64,000 nucleotides of DNA, taken from the NCBI RefSeq assembly GCF_004801285.1, contig NZ_SSNY01000006.1, forward strand, positions 62,001 to 126,000, given 5' to 3'. The notes beneath the pieces were generated by a model. The model saw nothing but the letters and a program-made list of their open reading frames with translations. It searched no databases and was not told the origin of the DNA. Below, in pieces: positions 33,636 to 42,704 of the stretch (within the stretch, counting starts at the first letter, position 1; each line of letters opens with the position of its first letter). A program made the translations under genes and the position numbers. Source of the stretch: Ollibium composti. Its GTDB lineage: Bacteria > Pseudomonadota > Alphaproteobacteria > Rhizobiales > Rhizobiaceae.

Positions 33636-34196
33636 TCGCGGCGCCCGCTTGGCCAGGATGCGCTGCAACGTCCTGCGGTGCATGTTCAAACGGCGCGCCG
33701 TTTCCGAGACATTGCGGTCGCACATTTCGTAGACGCGCTGGATATGCTCCCAGCGCACGCGGTCGGCCGACATCGGGTTCTCGGGCGGCGCGGCACGCTC
33801 GCCGGCCGTGCGGGTCAGCGCTGCGAACACATCGTCGGCGTCGGCCGGCTTCGACAGGTAGTCGATGGCGCCGAGCTTCACCGCCGTCACCGCGGTGGCG
33901 ATGTTGCCGTAGCCGGTCAGGATGATGGTGCGCGCGTCCTCGCGCTTCTCGCGGATCGCCGCCACCACATCGAGGCCGTTGCCGTCGCCCAGCCGCATGT
34001 CCACCACCGCATAGGCCGGCGGATTGGCGCGTGCCTTGGCCACCGCCTCCTCGACGCTCTCGGCCGTCTCGACGGCGAAGCCGCGCGTCTCCATGGCGCG
34101 TGCCAGCCGGGTCAGGAAAGGCTTATCGTCCTCGACGATGAGCAGCGAGGCATCCTCGCCGATCAGGGCTGCGCTGTTGGCTTCGTCACCGGTCAT
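33633..34196 (-). CDS. actR: Redox response regulator ActR/RegA
   Basis: The product is 187 residues. The receiver domain has the acidic pair ED at 22-23, phosphoacceptor D66 in AVVDMRLGDGNGLD, and a conserved K in YLSKPAD. The C-terminal Fis-type helix-turn-helix is NVSETARRLNMHRRTLQRIL, nearly invariant among RegA/ActR/PrrA proteins. The ATG at 34196 is 81 bp after actS. It controls redox-linked, nitrogen and carbon fixation or acid-tolerance genes in relatives. The stop lies at the edge of the palindromic repeat, whose right arm therefore abuts the coding end. Confidence 0.92.
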   Translation of the reverse strand: MTGDEANSAALIGEDASLLIVEDDKPFLTRLARAMETRGFAVETAESVEEAVAKARANPPAYAVVDMRLGDGNGLDVVAAIREKREDARTIILTGYGNIATAVTAVKLGAIDYLSKPADADDVFAALTRTAGERAAPPENPMSADRVRWEHIQRVYEMCDRNVSETARRLNMHRRTLQRILAKRAPR

Positions 34197-34277
34197 GATT
34201 TCGATCCCGTGTCTTTCATGACGCAGATATAGCCGCGCGACCCGAATGTCCAACGATCGGATGCGGCGCCCCGGTTC

Positions 34278-35606
34278 CTACGCGATGTCGAACATGGTGT
34301 CGGCGGTCGCCTCCGGGTTGACGAAGGCCGCCCGCGGCCAGGCAATGCGCACCACCGCGCCTTCGCCCAGGCCGCCGGAATTGCGGAACTCGAGCGCGGC
34401 ACCCGAGCGTTCGAGCAGCGTCTTGGCGATGAACAGGCCGAGGCCCAGACCACCGCCGCCCTTCTCGGCGCCCGAACGGGTGGACATGTAGGGCTCACCG
34501 ATGCGGTCGAGGATTTCGGGTGTGAAGCCCGGGCCGTCGTCGACGACGGTGAAGGTGACCTGATCCTCGTTCCAGCTCCAGCGCACGGTGACGACCTCGC
34601 GGGCGAAGTCGACGGCGTTCTCCACTAGGTTGCCCAACCCGTAGAGGACGCCCGGGTTGCGGCGGCCGACCGGCTCGGGGCCGATGCTCTCGTCCGCCTT
34701 CAACCGGATGGCGATGCCGAAATCGCGATGCGGCGCCGTCACCTCCTCGACCAGCGAGGTCAACGGCAGGCGGGCAAGGTGTTCCTCGCCGGCGCTCGAC
34801 AGGCTGGTCAGCCGCTTGAGGATCTCGCGGCAGCGGTCGACCTGCGAGCGTAGCAAAGTAACATCGTCCCTGTATCTCGGATCGTCGCCCAGCGCCTTCT
34901 CCATCTCGCGGGCGACCAGCGTGATGGTGGCGAGCGGCGTGCCGAGTTCGTGCGCGGCCGCCGCCGCCAGCCCGTCAAGCGCCGACAGGTGCTGTTCGCG
35001 CTGCAGCACGAGTTCGGTCGCCGCCAACGCGTTGGCGAGCAGGCGCGCCTCCTGCGCGACGCGGAAAGCGTAGATGGCGGTGAAGGCGATGGAGGAAAAC
35101 ACCGCCATCCACATGCCGGCGACATAGACGAAGGGCATGAGCAGTTGCACGCCCTCGTACCAGGGCAGCGGCAGGTGGAAGAACACCAGGACGGTCGCCA
35201 GCACCATCACCAGCGTGCCGAGAAAAGCGGTAAAGCGGATCGGCAGTGAGGTGGCGGAGATGATGACCGGCACGCTCATCAGCAGCGAGAACGGATTGGT
35301 GAGCCCGCCAGTCATGTAGAGCAGGCCGGCGAGCTGCAGGCTGTCGAAGACGAGAATGCCCATTGCCGCCAACGGCTTCAGCCGGTGCGCGGCCGGAAAG
35401 CGGAAGGCGAGGAACAGGTTCAGCCAGGCCGAAGCGGCCAACAGCGCGAAGCACAGGCTGACCGGCAGCGGAAAATCCAGCCCGTAGGCGACGGCGATGA
35501 TGGTGGCGCTTTGGCCGACGATGGCCAGCCAGCGCAGCCGGATCAGCGTGTTCAGCCGCAGGCCGTGGCTCTGCTGCAAATCGGGCGAGCGCTGTATGTC
35601 CATCAT
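34278..35606 (-). CDS. actS: Redox sensor histidine kinase ActS/RegB
   Basis: The product is 442 residues; a second ATG three bases downstream is an equally possible start. Six membrane segments occupy residues about 25-180. The ubiquinone-binding heptad GGLTNPF is at 100-106. The H-box is AAAHELGTPLAT with H219, and the redox-active cysteine C259 stands in VDRCREIL, as in RegB. ATP-binding N, G1 and G2 boxes follow (NLVENAVDFA, DDGPGF, GGGGLGLGLF). It is transcribed with actR. Confidence 0.92.
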   Translation of the reverse strand: MMDIQRSPDLQQSHGLRLNTLIRLRWLAIVGQSATIIAVAYGLDFPLPVSLCFALLAASAWLNLFLAFRFPAAHRLKPLAAMGILVFDSLQLAGLLYMTGGLTNPFSLLMSVPVIISATSLPIRFTAFLGTLVMVLATVLVFFHLPLPWYEGVQLLMPFVYVAGMWMAVFSSIAFTAIYAFRVAQEARLLANALAATELVLQREQHLSALDGLAAAAAHELGTPLATITLVAREMEKALGDDPRYRDDVTLLRSQVDRCREILKRLTSLSSAGEEHLARLPLTSLVEEVTAPHRDFGIAIRLKADESIGPEPVGRRNPGVLYGLGNLVENAVDFAREVVTVRWSWNEDQVTFTVVDDGPGFTPEILDRIGEPYMSTRSGAEKGGGGLGLGLFIAKTLLERSGAALEFRNSGGLGEGAVVRIAWPRAAFVNPEATADTMFDIA

Positions 35607-35661
35607 GGTAAAGCCTTACCGCAAGTGGCCGACAGCCTCCAGATGGCCGGCGGCATGACCG

Positions 35662-38268
35662 TCATCCGCCGCGCGGCTTGGCGCGACTGGTCGGCGCCGC
35701 TGCAAGCGGGTTCTCCGGCCAGACATGCTTGGGATAGCGGCCGCGCATGTCGGCGCGCACGTCGGCCCAGGAGCCACGCCAGAAGCCGGGCAGGTCGCGT
35801 GTCGTCTGGATCGGCCGATGCGCCGGCGACAAAAGCTCCAGCGTCAGCGGCACGGTGCCACCGGCGATGGACGGGTGGCGATCGAGGCCGAACAGCTCCT
35901 GCACGCGGATCGCCAGGACCGGCGCCTCCCGGTCGTAACGGACAGGCACGCGGCTGCCGGACGGCGCGTCGAAATGCGTCGGCGCGAACTGGTCGACCTT
36001 GCGCTGGAGGTCGTGCGGCACCAGCGACAGCAGGCCGGACGACAGGGCGCCCGGCGAAATCGCGGACAAAGTGGCCGCGCCGGTCAGGAACGGCGCCAGC
36101 CAGTCGTCGATACGGTCGAGCAGCACGGGTTCGCGCATGTCCGGCCATGGCTCGCCAAGGCCGCGATGCAACCAGCCGAGCCGGTTGCGCAGCGCCTCCG
36201 TCTCGCTGTTCCACGGCAGGATGGCGAGGCCGTTGGCGCGCACGGCGTCGAGGATGGCGTGGTCCGCATCGACGCCTGCGGGGGCCGGCAGCATGCGCTC
36301 GGCAAGCACGACCGCACCGAGCCGCTCCGTCTCGCGCACCCGGACCGCGCCGCGCTCGCGGTCGAAAGCCGTCTCGCGGACGATTTCGATGCGATCGGAA
36401 AGGGCCGCGCGGATGTCGGCCTCGTCCACCGCCGCCGCCCCGGTGATGCGCGCATCTCTCGCCTTGCCGGTGAGGTCGGCGACGACGAGCCACGGCGCGC
36501 CCGCCAGCGGATCGGCACCATCAAGCGCCGCACCCGAGCCGTTGGCGAGGACGAAACGGCCGCGCTCGCCGCGCGCCCGAGCGACACGATCCGGCCAGGC
36601 GTGGAGGAGAAGGGCACCGGGGCTGGCCTCTTGTCTTGACGAAGTGGCGGAGGGGTTCGCTTCTGCGTAGGGCAGCATACCCCCACCCCTGATCCCTCCC
36701 CTCAAGGGGGAGGGGAAGCTACCGCGCGCCAAGCCCCCCTCCCCCTTGAGGGGAGGGATCAGGGGTGGGGGTTCTTTCAAGCCCGTTGCCGACAAAGCAC
36801 TTCTTGCCAGCCTCTCCGCCAATTGCCGCGCCGCATTGGTACGCGAGGATTTCTCGCTGCGAAACCGCATCAACCGCCGTTCCAGATCGACGGCGTCGCC
36901 ACCCAGCCCGCGCTCGGTGAGCAGCACGGCAAGCTCGGCTGCTGGCCGTGCGGCACCCGCTCGCGCCGCCTCGGCCACCATATGCGCCAGCCTGACCGGG
37001 AGAGCGAGCCGACGCATGGCGGCGCCGGATTCCGTCAACCGCCCGGCCTCGTCGATGGCGTCCAACGTGCGCAGCAAGCCACGCGCCTCTGCGATAGCAG
37101 GAGCCGGCGGTGGGTCCAAAAAGGATAGGCTCGCCGGATCGGCGACACCAAAAGCGGCGCAGTCGAGCACCAGCCCCGAAAGGTCGGCTTCGAGGATTTC
37201 CGGCGGCGTGAAGGCGGGCAGCGCCGCCGTCTGCTCGGCCCGCCACAGCCGGATGGCGACGCCCGCCTGCGTGCGGCCGGCGCGGCCGGCGCGCTGGTCT
37301 GCCGAGGCCTTCGAGGCACGCACCGTCTCCAGCCGGGTCAGGCCGGAGGCGGGTTCGTATTTCGGCAGGCGCGACAGGCCGGAATCGATCACCACGCGCA
37401 CCCCGTCGATGGTGATCGAGGTCTCGGCTATTGCCGTGGCCAGCACCACCTTGCGGCGGCCGGGCGGCGCCGGGCGGATCGCCGCGTCCTGTGCCTTGCC
37501 GTCGAGTTGGCCATAGAGCGGCACGACGTCCACGTCGGCGCCGGTGCGGCCGTCCAACCGCTCGGCAGTGCGCTGGATCTCGCGCTGGCCGGGCAGGAAG
37601 GCAAGCACGCTGCCGCTCTCCTCGGCAAGCGCCGCCCGGATGGCTTTCGCCACCGCGTCCTCGACCGGCTCTCCCGGTGGCCGTTCACGGTGGCGGATAT
37701 CGACCGGAAAGGAGCGCCCCTCGCTCTCGACCACCGGCGCGCCGGAAAGCAGCTTGGCGACGCGCGCGCCGTCGAGCGTCGCCGACATCACCAGCAGGCG
37801 CAGGTCCGGACGCAACGCACCCTGCACGTCGAGCGCCAGCGCGAGGCCGAAATCGCCGTCCAGCGAGCGCTCGTGGAATTCGTCGAAGAGCACGGCCGAG
37901 ACACCGGGCAGTTCAGGATCGTCGAGGATCATGCGCGCCAGCACGCCCTCGGTGACGACGAGGATCTTCGTCCGCGCCGAGGTGCGGTTCTCCATGCGCA
38001 TGGCATAGCCGACGGTGCCGCCGACCTCCTCGCCGAGCAGTTCGGCCATGCGGCGGGCGGCGGCGCGGGCGGCGAGGCGGCGCGGTTCGAGCAGGACAAT
38101 GCGGCCGTTTCCGAGCCACGGCGCATCGAGCAGAGCGAGCGGCACCAGCGTCGTCTTGCCGGCGCCCGGCGACGCCACCAGCACGGCGGCACTGCCGGCA
38201 ACGAGCGCGTCCAGGAGCGCCGGCAGGGCGGCCGTTACGGGAAGCTCGGGAAGGGCGCGAACGGTCAT
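35662..38268 (-). CDS. hrpB: ATP-dependent RNA helicase HrpB, carrying an in-frame palindromic insert
   Basis: The product is 868 residues from the ATG at 38268; an in-frame extension to 38406 lacks homology-like sequence and is rejected. Motif I is SPGAGKTT, motif II is the DEAH-box variant DEFH, motif III is MSATLDG, and motif VI is QRAGRAGR. The HrpB C-terminal region ends with the GFWRGSWADVRADMRGRYPKHVWPENP family signature. Residues about 499-530 are encoded by a 94-bp inverted repeat (36679-36772) giving a low-complexity Pro/Gly-rich segment absent from the usual fold. The frame is kept, so the protein is probably functional. HrpB helicases act on RNA; in most bacteria the role is minor or undefined. 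Confidence 0.9.
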   Translation of the reverse strand: MTVRALPELPVTAALPALLDALVAGSAAVLVASPGAGKTTLVPLALLDAPWLGNGRIVLLEPRRLAARAAARRMAELLGEEVGGTVGYAMRMENRTSARTKILVVTEGVLARMILDDPELPGVSAVLFDEFHERSLDGDFGLALALDVQGALRPDLRLLVMSATLDGARVAKLLSGAPVVESEGRSFPVDIRHRERPPGEPVEDAVAKAIRAALAEESGSVLAFLPGQREIQRTAERLDGRTGADVDVVPLYGQLDGKAQDAAIRPAPPGRRKVVLATAIAETSITIDGVRVVIDSGLSRLPKYEPASGLTRLETVRASKASADQRAGRAGRTQAGVAIRLWRAEQTAALPAFTPPEILEADLSGLVLDCAAFGVADPASLSFLDPPPAPAIAEARGLLRTLDAIDEAGRLTESGAAMRRLALPVRLAHMVAEAARAGAARPAAELAVLLTERGLGGDAVDLERRLMRFRSEKSSRTNAARQLAERLARSALSATGLKEPPPLIPPLKGEGGLARGSFPSPLRGGIRGGGMLPYAEANPSATSSRQEASPGALLLHAWPDRVARARGERGRFVLANGSGAALDGADPLAGAPWLVVADLTGKARDARITGAAAVDEADIRAALSDRIEIVRETAFDRERGAVRVRETERLGAVVLAERMLPAPAGVDADHAILDAVRANGLAILPWNSETEALRNRLGWLHRGLGEPWPDMREPVLLDRIDDWLAPFLTGAATLSAISPGALSSGLLSLVPHDLQRKVDQFAPTHFDAPSGSRVPVRYDREAPVLAIRVQELFGLDRHPSIAGGTVPLTLELLSPAHRPIQTTRDLPGFWRGSWADVRADMRGRYPKHVWPENPLAAAPTSRAKPRGG
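36679..36772. repeat. REPIN-like palindromic element inside hrpB
   Basis: Two perfect 37-bp inverted arms (36679-36715 and 36736-36772) flank a 20-bp centre. Each arm starts ACCCCCACCCCTGATC on its own strand and contains a smaller imperfect hairpin (CCCTCCCC...GGGGGAGGG). The element is translated as part of HrpB. No REP-associated transposase gene is in the window. Confidence 0.9.
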
Positions 38269-38369
38269 CGTGGCGCGGGCATAGCAGCGGCGGCCGTACG
38301 GCGGCAAGACGGCGGCGGCTGCCGCCAAATCAGGATTGGCGCCGACGCAAAGATTTAGCTTCAGGGTCC

Positions 38370-38385
38370 GGTATTTTGGAATACC
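38370..38385. promoter_or_regulatory. Inverted repeat upstream of hrpB
   Basis: GGTATT-TTGG-AATACC is a perfect 6-4-6 inverted repeat about 100 bp before the hrpB start. The 255-bp gap between hrpB and the glucokinase gene otherwise holds only the terminator-like hairpin at 38485-38513. No regulator can be assigned. Confidence 0.3.
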
Positions 38386-38484
38386 ATGCTTGGTCGACAT
38401 CGACATATGCGGCGATGATGCAAAAATCGTCCATTCGCTTCCCGTTGCGACCGGACGATTCCTCTGAGTGGCTTCATGCCTGTC

Positions 38485-38513
38485 GGCCGGGTGCGACGCG
38501 CCCGGCCTTTTTT
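38485..38513 (+). terminator. Orphan rho-independent terminator, plus strand
   Basis: GGCCGGG and CCCGGCC form a 7-bp stem extended by inner G/T, G/C and C/G pairs, followed by six T residues on the plus strand. Both flanking genes are on the minus strand and the minus-strand reading has no T run. It may terminate an unannotated plus-strand transcript or act as a weak stop for the leftward operon. Confidence 0.6.
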
Positions 38514-38523
38514 CACTGGAGGC

Positions 38524-39219
38524 TTAGACCACCAGAGCCGGCTCGTGCCAGAGGCGGAAACCGCCCTTGAAGGCGTTCTCGTTGTCACCTCGCCGGGCAT
38601 TCGGCGGCAAGGTGTCGAGGAAGTCGACATTGCCGCCGCCGATGACGACATAGTCGGTCTGAAGCGCGGACGAGAGGCGCTCGGTCACGTCGAACACATA
38701 TTTGCGCCATTTCTTCTTGCCGCGCTTCTTCAGTCCGCGCTCGCCGACATAGGCCTCGAAGCTCCTGCCCTTCCTGTAGGGCAGGTGTGCAAGTTCCATC
38801 GGCAGAGCGACGTTCTCCACGATCATCGCCGCACCCAGGCCCGTGCCGAGGCCGAGGAACAGCATGCGCCCGCCTTCATAGGAGCCCGCCGCCTGCATCA
38901 GCGCGTCGTTGACGACCTTGACCGGCTTGCCGAAAGCCTTTTCGAAGTCGCAACCGACCCAGCCCTTGCCCAGATTGTGCGGCTCCAGCGTGATGCGGTT
39001 GCGGACCACCGGTCCGGGATAGCCGATAGAGACGACGTCGAAAGCGAGATCGCCGGCCATCTCCTGCACCGCCTCGATCATCTGAGATCCGCTCATCTCG
39101 GGACCGGAATCGACGCGGCGTTCCTCGCCGCCGCTGCTCAGCCGGATCTTGACATGCGAGCCGCCGACATCGACGGCCAGCACGACTTTTTCGCTGCCAG
39201 ACCGGGCGCTTTTCGCCAT
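38524..39219 (-). CDS. ROK-type kinase, polyphosphate glucokinase-like
   Basis: The product is 231 residues. The phosphate-binding motif is LAVDVGGSHVKIRL, and the ROK-type core follows with IGYPGPVVRN, NDALMQAAG and FLGLGTGLGAAMI. The length and motifs match the polyphosphate/ATP glucokinase (PPGK) group. ATG at 39219 is preferred because AGAGAAG lies about eight bases upstream; a GTG at 39228 that overlaps the zwf stop is an alternative. It is the last gene of a gnd-zwf-kinase operon, so glucose 6-phosphate supply to the oxidative pentose phosphate route is the likely role. Confidence 0.8.
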   Translation of the reverse strand: MAKSARSGSEKVVLAVDVGGSHVKIRLSSGGEERRVDSGPEMSGSQMIEAVQEMAGDLAFDVVSIGYPGPVVRNRITLEPHNLGKGWVGCDFEKAFGKPVKVVNDALMQAAGSYEGGRMLFLGLGTGLGAAMIVENVALPMELAHLPYRKGRSFEAYVGERGLKKRGKKKWRKYVFDVTERLSSALQTDYVVIGGGNVDFLDTLPPNARRGDNENAFKGGFRLWHEPALVV

Positions 39220-39224
39220 CGTCG

Positions 39225-40601
39225 TCACTTCTCTGGATCGATCCAGCCGTTCGGCGGGGCGAAGTCCTTCATCGCCTCGGCCGGCCCCCAGGTGCCGGGC
39301 TTGTAGACGGCAGGTGCCGTCGTCTCGTCCAGCACCGGGCCAACGATGCGCCAGGCGATCTCGCTGGCGTCCTGGCGGGTGAAGAGCTGGCTGTTGCCGT
39401 TCATGGCGTCGCCGATCAGGCGCTCATAGGGCTCCATGTCGCCCCGCGCGTCGTCGAGAGCGGTCAGCTCCACCTGCTCGCCGACCATTTCGTCACCGGG
39501 CGCCTTGCGCCGCGCGCCGATGCCGATCGCCACCTCGGGGCTGATGCGGAAGCGCACATAGTTGCCCTGATTGCGCTTGAACTGGTCGAAGACGGCGAGC
39601 GGCGGACGACGGAACTGCACCACCACCTCGGTGGCGCGCACCGGCAGGTTCTTGCCGGCGCGGATGAAGAAGGGCACGTCCTGCCAGCGCCAGGTGTCGA
39701 CGAAGAAGCGGACGGCGGCGAAGGTCTCCACCGTCGAGCCAGGCTTGACTCCCGGCTCCTTCAGATAACCCTCGAACTGGCCGCGCACGACATCGCCCTT
39801 CGTCAGCGTACGCACCGCCTTCAGCACCTGCACCTTCTCGTCGATCAGGTCGTCGGCCTGCTGGCTGATGGGCGGTTCCATGGCGAGCAGCAGGAGCACG
39901 TTGAGCAGATGGTTCTGCACGACGTCGCGGATGCAGCCGACCTCGTCATAGAACTTGCCGCGCCCCTCGACGCCGAAATTCTCGGCCATGGTGATCTGCA
40001 CGCTCTCGACATAGTTGCGGTTCCAGATCGGCTCGAGGAAGGAATTGGCGAAGCGGAAATAAAGCAGGTTCTGGATCGCTTCCTTGCCGAGATAGTGGTC
40101 GATGCGGAAGATCGCCTTTTCCTCGAACACCAGATGCAACACCCGGTTCAGCCAGCGCGCCGATTGCAGGTCGCGGCCGAACGGCTTTTCCACCATCAGC
40201 CGGGCGCCCCTGGCGCCGCCCGACTGCTCCAGCCCTTGCACCACCGGCTCGAACATCGAGGGTGGCACGGCGAGATAGTAGAGCGGGCGATGGAAACCTT
40301 GCAGCGCTTCCGTCAACTTGTCGAAGGTGGATTGGTTGCGGTAGTCGCCGCTGACATAACGCAGCAGGCCGCCGAGCTTCTTGAACACCTTCTCGTCGAC
40401 CTTGCCGACGGCGGCCTTGATGCCGTCATGGGCGCGCTCGACGAGCTGTTCGACCGTCCAATCGTCATAGGCGATGCCGACGACCGGCTCGGTCAAGTGC
40501 CCGCGCTGCACCATGGTGTAGAGCGCGGGGAAGATCTTCTTGTGGGCGAGGTCGCCGGTGGCGCCGAACAGCACCAGCACATCGGATCGCGGTTCGCTCA
40601 T
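39225..40601 (-). CDS. zwf: Glucose-6-phosphate 1-dehydrogenase
   Basis: The product is 458 residues, shorter than the usual 490 or so. The coenzyme motif is [17 protein letters not shown], and the active-site signature [14 protein letters not shown] includes the catalytic His. [24 protein letters not shown] and FIRAGKNLP are conserved. It starts seven bases after gnd and ends touching the kinase gene. No 6-phosphogluconolactonase gene lies in the operon, unlike the zwf-pgl-edd arrangement of many rhizobia, so this may be a second zwf. Confidence 0.93.
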   Translation of the reverse strand: MSEPRSDVLVLFGATGDLAHKKIFPALYTMVQRGHLTEPVVGIAYDDWTVEQLVERAHDGIKAAVGKVDEKVFKKLGGLLRYVSGDYRNQSTFDKLTEALQGFHRPLYYLAVPPSMFEPVVQGLEQSGGARGARLMVEKPFGRDLQSARWLNRVLHLVFEEKAIFRIDHYLGKEAIQNLLYFRFANSFLEPIWNRNYVESVQITMAENFGVEGRGKFYDEVGCIRDVVQNHLLNVLLLLAMEPPISQQADDLIDEKVQVLKAVRTLTKGDVVRGQFEGYLKEPGVKPGSTVETFAAVRFFVDTWRWQDVPFFIRAGKNLPVRATEVVVQFRRPPLAVFDQFKRNQGNYVRFRISPEVAIGIGARRKAPGDEMVGEQVELTALDDARGDMEPYERLIGDAMNGNSQLFTRQDASEIAWRIVGPVLDETTAPAVYKPGTWGPAEAMKDFAPPNGWIDPEK

Positions 40602-40607
40602 ACTCCC

Positions 40608-41612
40608 TTAGCCCTTCTTCTCGACGTGGCCGCCGAAGGCGAAGCGCATGGCCGACAGGAGTTTGTCGGCGAAGGCCGACTCACCCTGCGAGGAGAAGCG
40701 GTCGAACAGCGCCGAGGAGAGCACCGGCGCCGGCACGCCGGTGTCGATGGCCGCCTTCAGCGTCCAGCGCCCCTCGCCCGAATCGGAAACGCGGCCGCCG
40801 AACTTCGCCAGCGCCGGATCGTCCTTCAGCGCGCCGGCGGTGAGGTCGAGCAACCAGGAGCCGATGACCGAGCCGTGCCGCCAGACTTCGGCCACCGCCG
40901 GCAGATCGATGTCGAACTGGTAATATTGCGGCGTCGGCAGCGGACTGGTCTCGGCGTCGGCAGCACGCTTTTCCTTGCCGGCATTGGCGGCCTTGAGGAT
41001 GTTCATGCCCTCGGCATAGGCGGCCATGACGCCGTACTCGATGCCGTTGTGAACCATCTTGACGAAGTGGCCGGCACCGCTCGGCCCGCAGTGCAGGTAG
41101 CCGAAGGGCGCGGTGCCGGCAGCCTTGTCCGGCGTGGCCCCGGGATCCGCCCCGGGTGCCAGCGCGGCGAAGATCGGGTCGAGCCGCTTCACCGCGCGGT
41201 CCGGGCCGCCGATCATCAGGCAGTAGCCGCGCTCCAGCCCCCAGACACCGCCGCTGGTGCCGACATCGACGAAATCGATGCCTTTCTTCGCCAATTCGGC
41301 GGCCTGGTCGACGGCGTCGTGGTAGTAGGAATTGCCGCCGTCGACGACCGTGTCGCCATCCTCCATCAACGCCGCCACCTGGTCGGCGATCTTTGGCGTG
41401 ATGGCGGCCGGCAGCATCAGCCAGGCGGTGCGCGGCTTCGAAAGCCTGGAGATGAATTCTTCCATCGTCGAGGCGCCAATCGCACCGTCCTTGACGAGGG
41501 CTGCCACGGCGTCGGCGTTGATGTCGTAGACGACGCATTGGTGGCCGGCGCGCATCAGGCGCCTGACCATGTTGGCGCCCATCCGGCCCAATCCCATCAT
41601 TCCGATCTGCAT
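40608..41612 (-). CDS. gnd: 6-phosphogluconate dehydrogenase, decarboxylating (short YqeC/GntZ type)
   Basis: The product is 334 residues from the ATG at 41612. The Rossmann motif is IGMMGLGRMGANMVRRLMRAGH. The substrate and catalytic regions are VDVGTSGGVWGLERGYCLMIGG and HFVKMVHNGIEYGVMAAYAEG, with the catalytic lysine in FVKMVHN. It belongs to the short, often NAD-preferring class rather than the 470-residue Gnd. It is first in the operon with zwf and the glucokinase-like gene. Confidence 0.9.
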   Translation of the reverse strand: MQIGMMGLGRMGANMVRRLMRAGHQCVVYDINADAVAALVKDGAIGASTMEEFISRLSKPRTAWLMLPAAITPKIADQVAALMEDGDTVVDGGNSYYHDAVDQAAELAKKGIDFVDVGTSGGVWGLERGYCLMIGGPDRAVKRLDPIFAALAPGADPGATPDKAAGTAPFGYLHCGPSGAGHFVKMVHNGIEYGVMAAYAEGMNILKAANAGKEKRAADAETSPLPTPQYYQFDIDLPAVAEVWRHGSVIGSWLLDLTAGALKDDPALAKFGGRVSDSGEGRWTLKAAIDTGVPAPVLSSALFDRFSSQGESAFADKLLSAMRFAFGGHVEKKG

Positions 41613-41770
41613 GATTTCTCCTGTCCTCGACGTGGCCCGCCGCATCCACGCATGAAAGCAATGGCCGCGACAATCCCTCAACCGCAGGCTTCATGCCAGT
41701 AGAATGTGAAAGGGATGCTTCAACCGTGCGTTACCCGCAGGGTCACAAAGCCGTCGCGACGTGACGCGCC

Positions 41771-42508
41771 TTACGCCGTTGCGGCGTAGCCTTCGCCGGG
41801 CCTGGACGCCAGGTAGGCATGCTGCGCGAGATAGAAGCCCAGCAGGAGTTCGGCATTCAGCTCGAACACTTCCTCCATGGCCGCCAGGATGTGCGAGTGG
41901 GTGGCCACGTCGATCGTCTGCGCCAGACCGATCAGGCCGACATGCAGGACAAGCAACGTATGGTCCGCCGGGGCAAGCGCCTTCAGGCTGATGCCTTGCC
42001 AGAACCGGAACAGGGCAAAGGCGACGAGGGCGATCGACCCCGCCAGCAGGATGCCCAACCACAGCCAGGCAAGGTCGGCATTGAAATCCCGCGCCAGCCG
42101 GAAGACGAGGATCAGCAGGTCGTGGAAACCGTCCAGCTGTCCGCCGCCGTAAAGCGGCGGAGGGTCGAACCCGAAAATCCGCGATCCGAAGCTGGTCTCG
42201 TCCATCAGTTCGGCAAAGCCGAGGAGCCCGGCAATGGCGAAGGGCAGACGCAACCCCCATCGACAGATCGCGTAGGCCGATCCCGCGACGACAAGGAACA
42301 GGACAACGGCGCTCGCCATCTCGATGATACCGTCCTCCTGCAAAAGGAGAGGTCGGATGCCGGGATCGAGGATCGCGGCAAGGGCCGAGACACAGGTGAT
42401 CGCGGCGATGACAACCAACGCCGCGATCAGGAAGGGAAGCTGGCCGACCGTCCGCTGCGTCGCGCCTTTCAGGCTTGCGGCATGGTCCGGGGAAAACGCC
42501 TGTGCCAC
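41771..42508 (-). CDS. Multi-pass membrane protein of unknown function
   Basis: The product is 245 residues with about six hydrophobic segments (for example PFLIAALVVIAAITCVSALAAIL and ASAVVLFLVVAGSAYAIC). No catalytic motif was recognised; conserved-looking acidic and histidine residues (DETSFG, DGFHD, DVATHSHI) are within or near membrane segments. GTG at 42508 is chosen as start because AGGAGG (42515-42520) lies exactly six bases upstream; the ATG at 42514 would abut the ribosome site. It stands alone on the minus strand, upstream of gnd by about 160 bp. Confidence 0.65.
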   Translation of the reverse strand: MAQAFSPDHAASLKGATQRTVGQLPFLIAALVVIAAITCVSALAAILDPGIRPLLLQEDGIIEMASAVVLFLVVAGSAYAICRWGLRLPFAIAGLLGFAELMDETSFGSRIFGFDPPPLYGGGQLDGFHDLLILVFRLARDFNADLAWLWLGILLAGSIALVAFALFRFWQGISLKALAPADHTLLVLHVGLIGLAQTIDVATHSHILAAMEEVFELNAELLLGFYLAQHAYLASRPGEGYAATA

Positions 42509-42704
42509 TGTCATCCTCCTGTAACAGAATCGACATCGATCCGTCACATGAGCCGGCTTTCCGGCAACCGAAGGACACTTTCCATCACAAACGCCCTGCC
42601 GATGGTTTTTGTTCGTGACACCGGATAGGACCGGGCGCCGGCAGAAGTCTTCCCTTGCCCGTCGGCACCATTGGTGATTACGTCACGCCGACTGGAGAGA
42701 GACG

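Noticed and set aside
36679-36772. Insertion-sequence terminal inverted repeats
   Set aside because: The arms are only 20 bp apart, with no room for a transposase, and the host reading frame is intact.
38269-38406. N-terminal extension of hrpB
   Set aside because: The 46 extra codons lack helicase-family sequence and cross the 38370-38385 inverted repeat. The ATG at 38268 gives the normal HrpB beginning (MTVRALPELPV).
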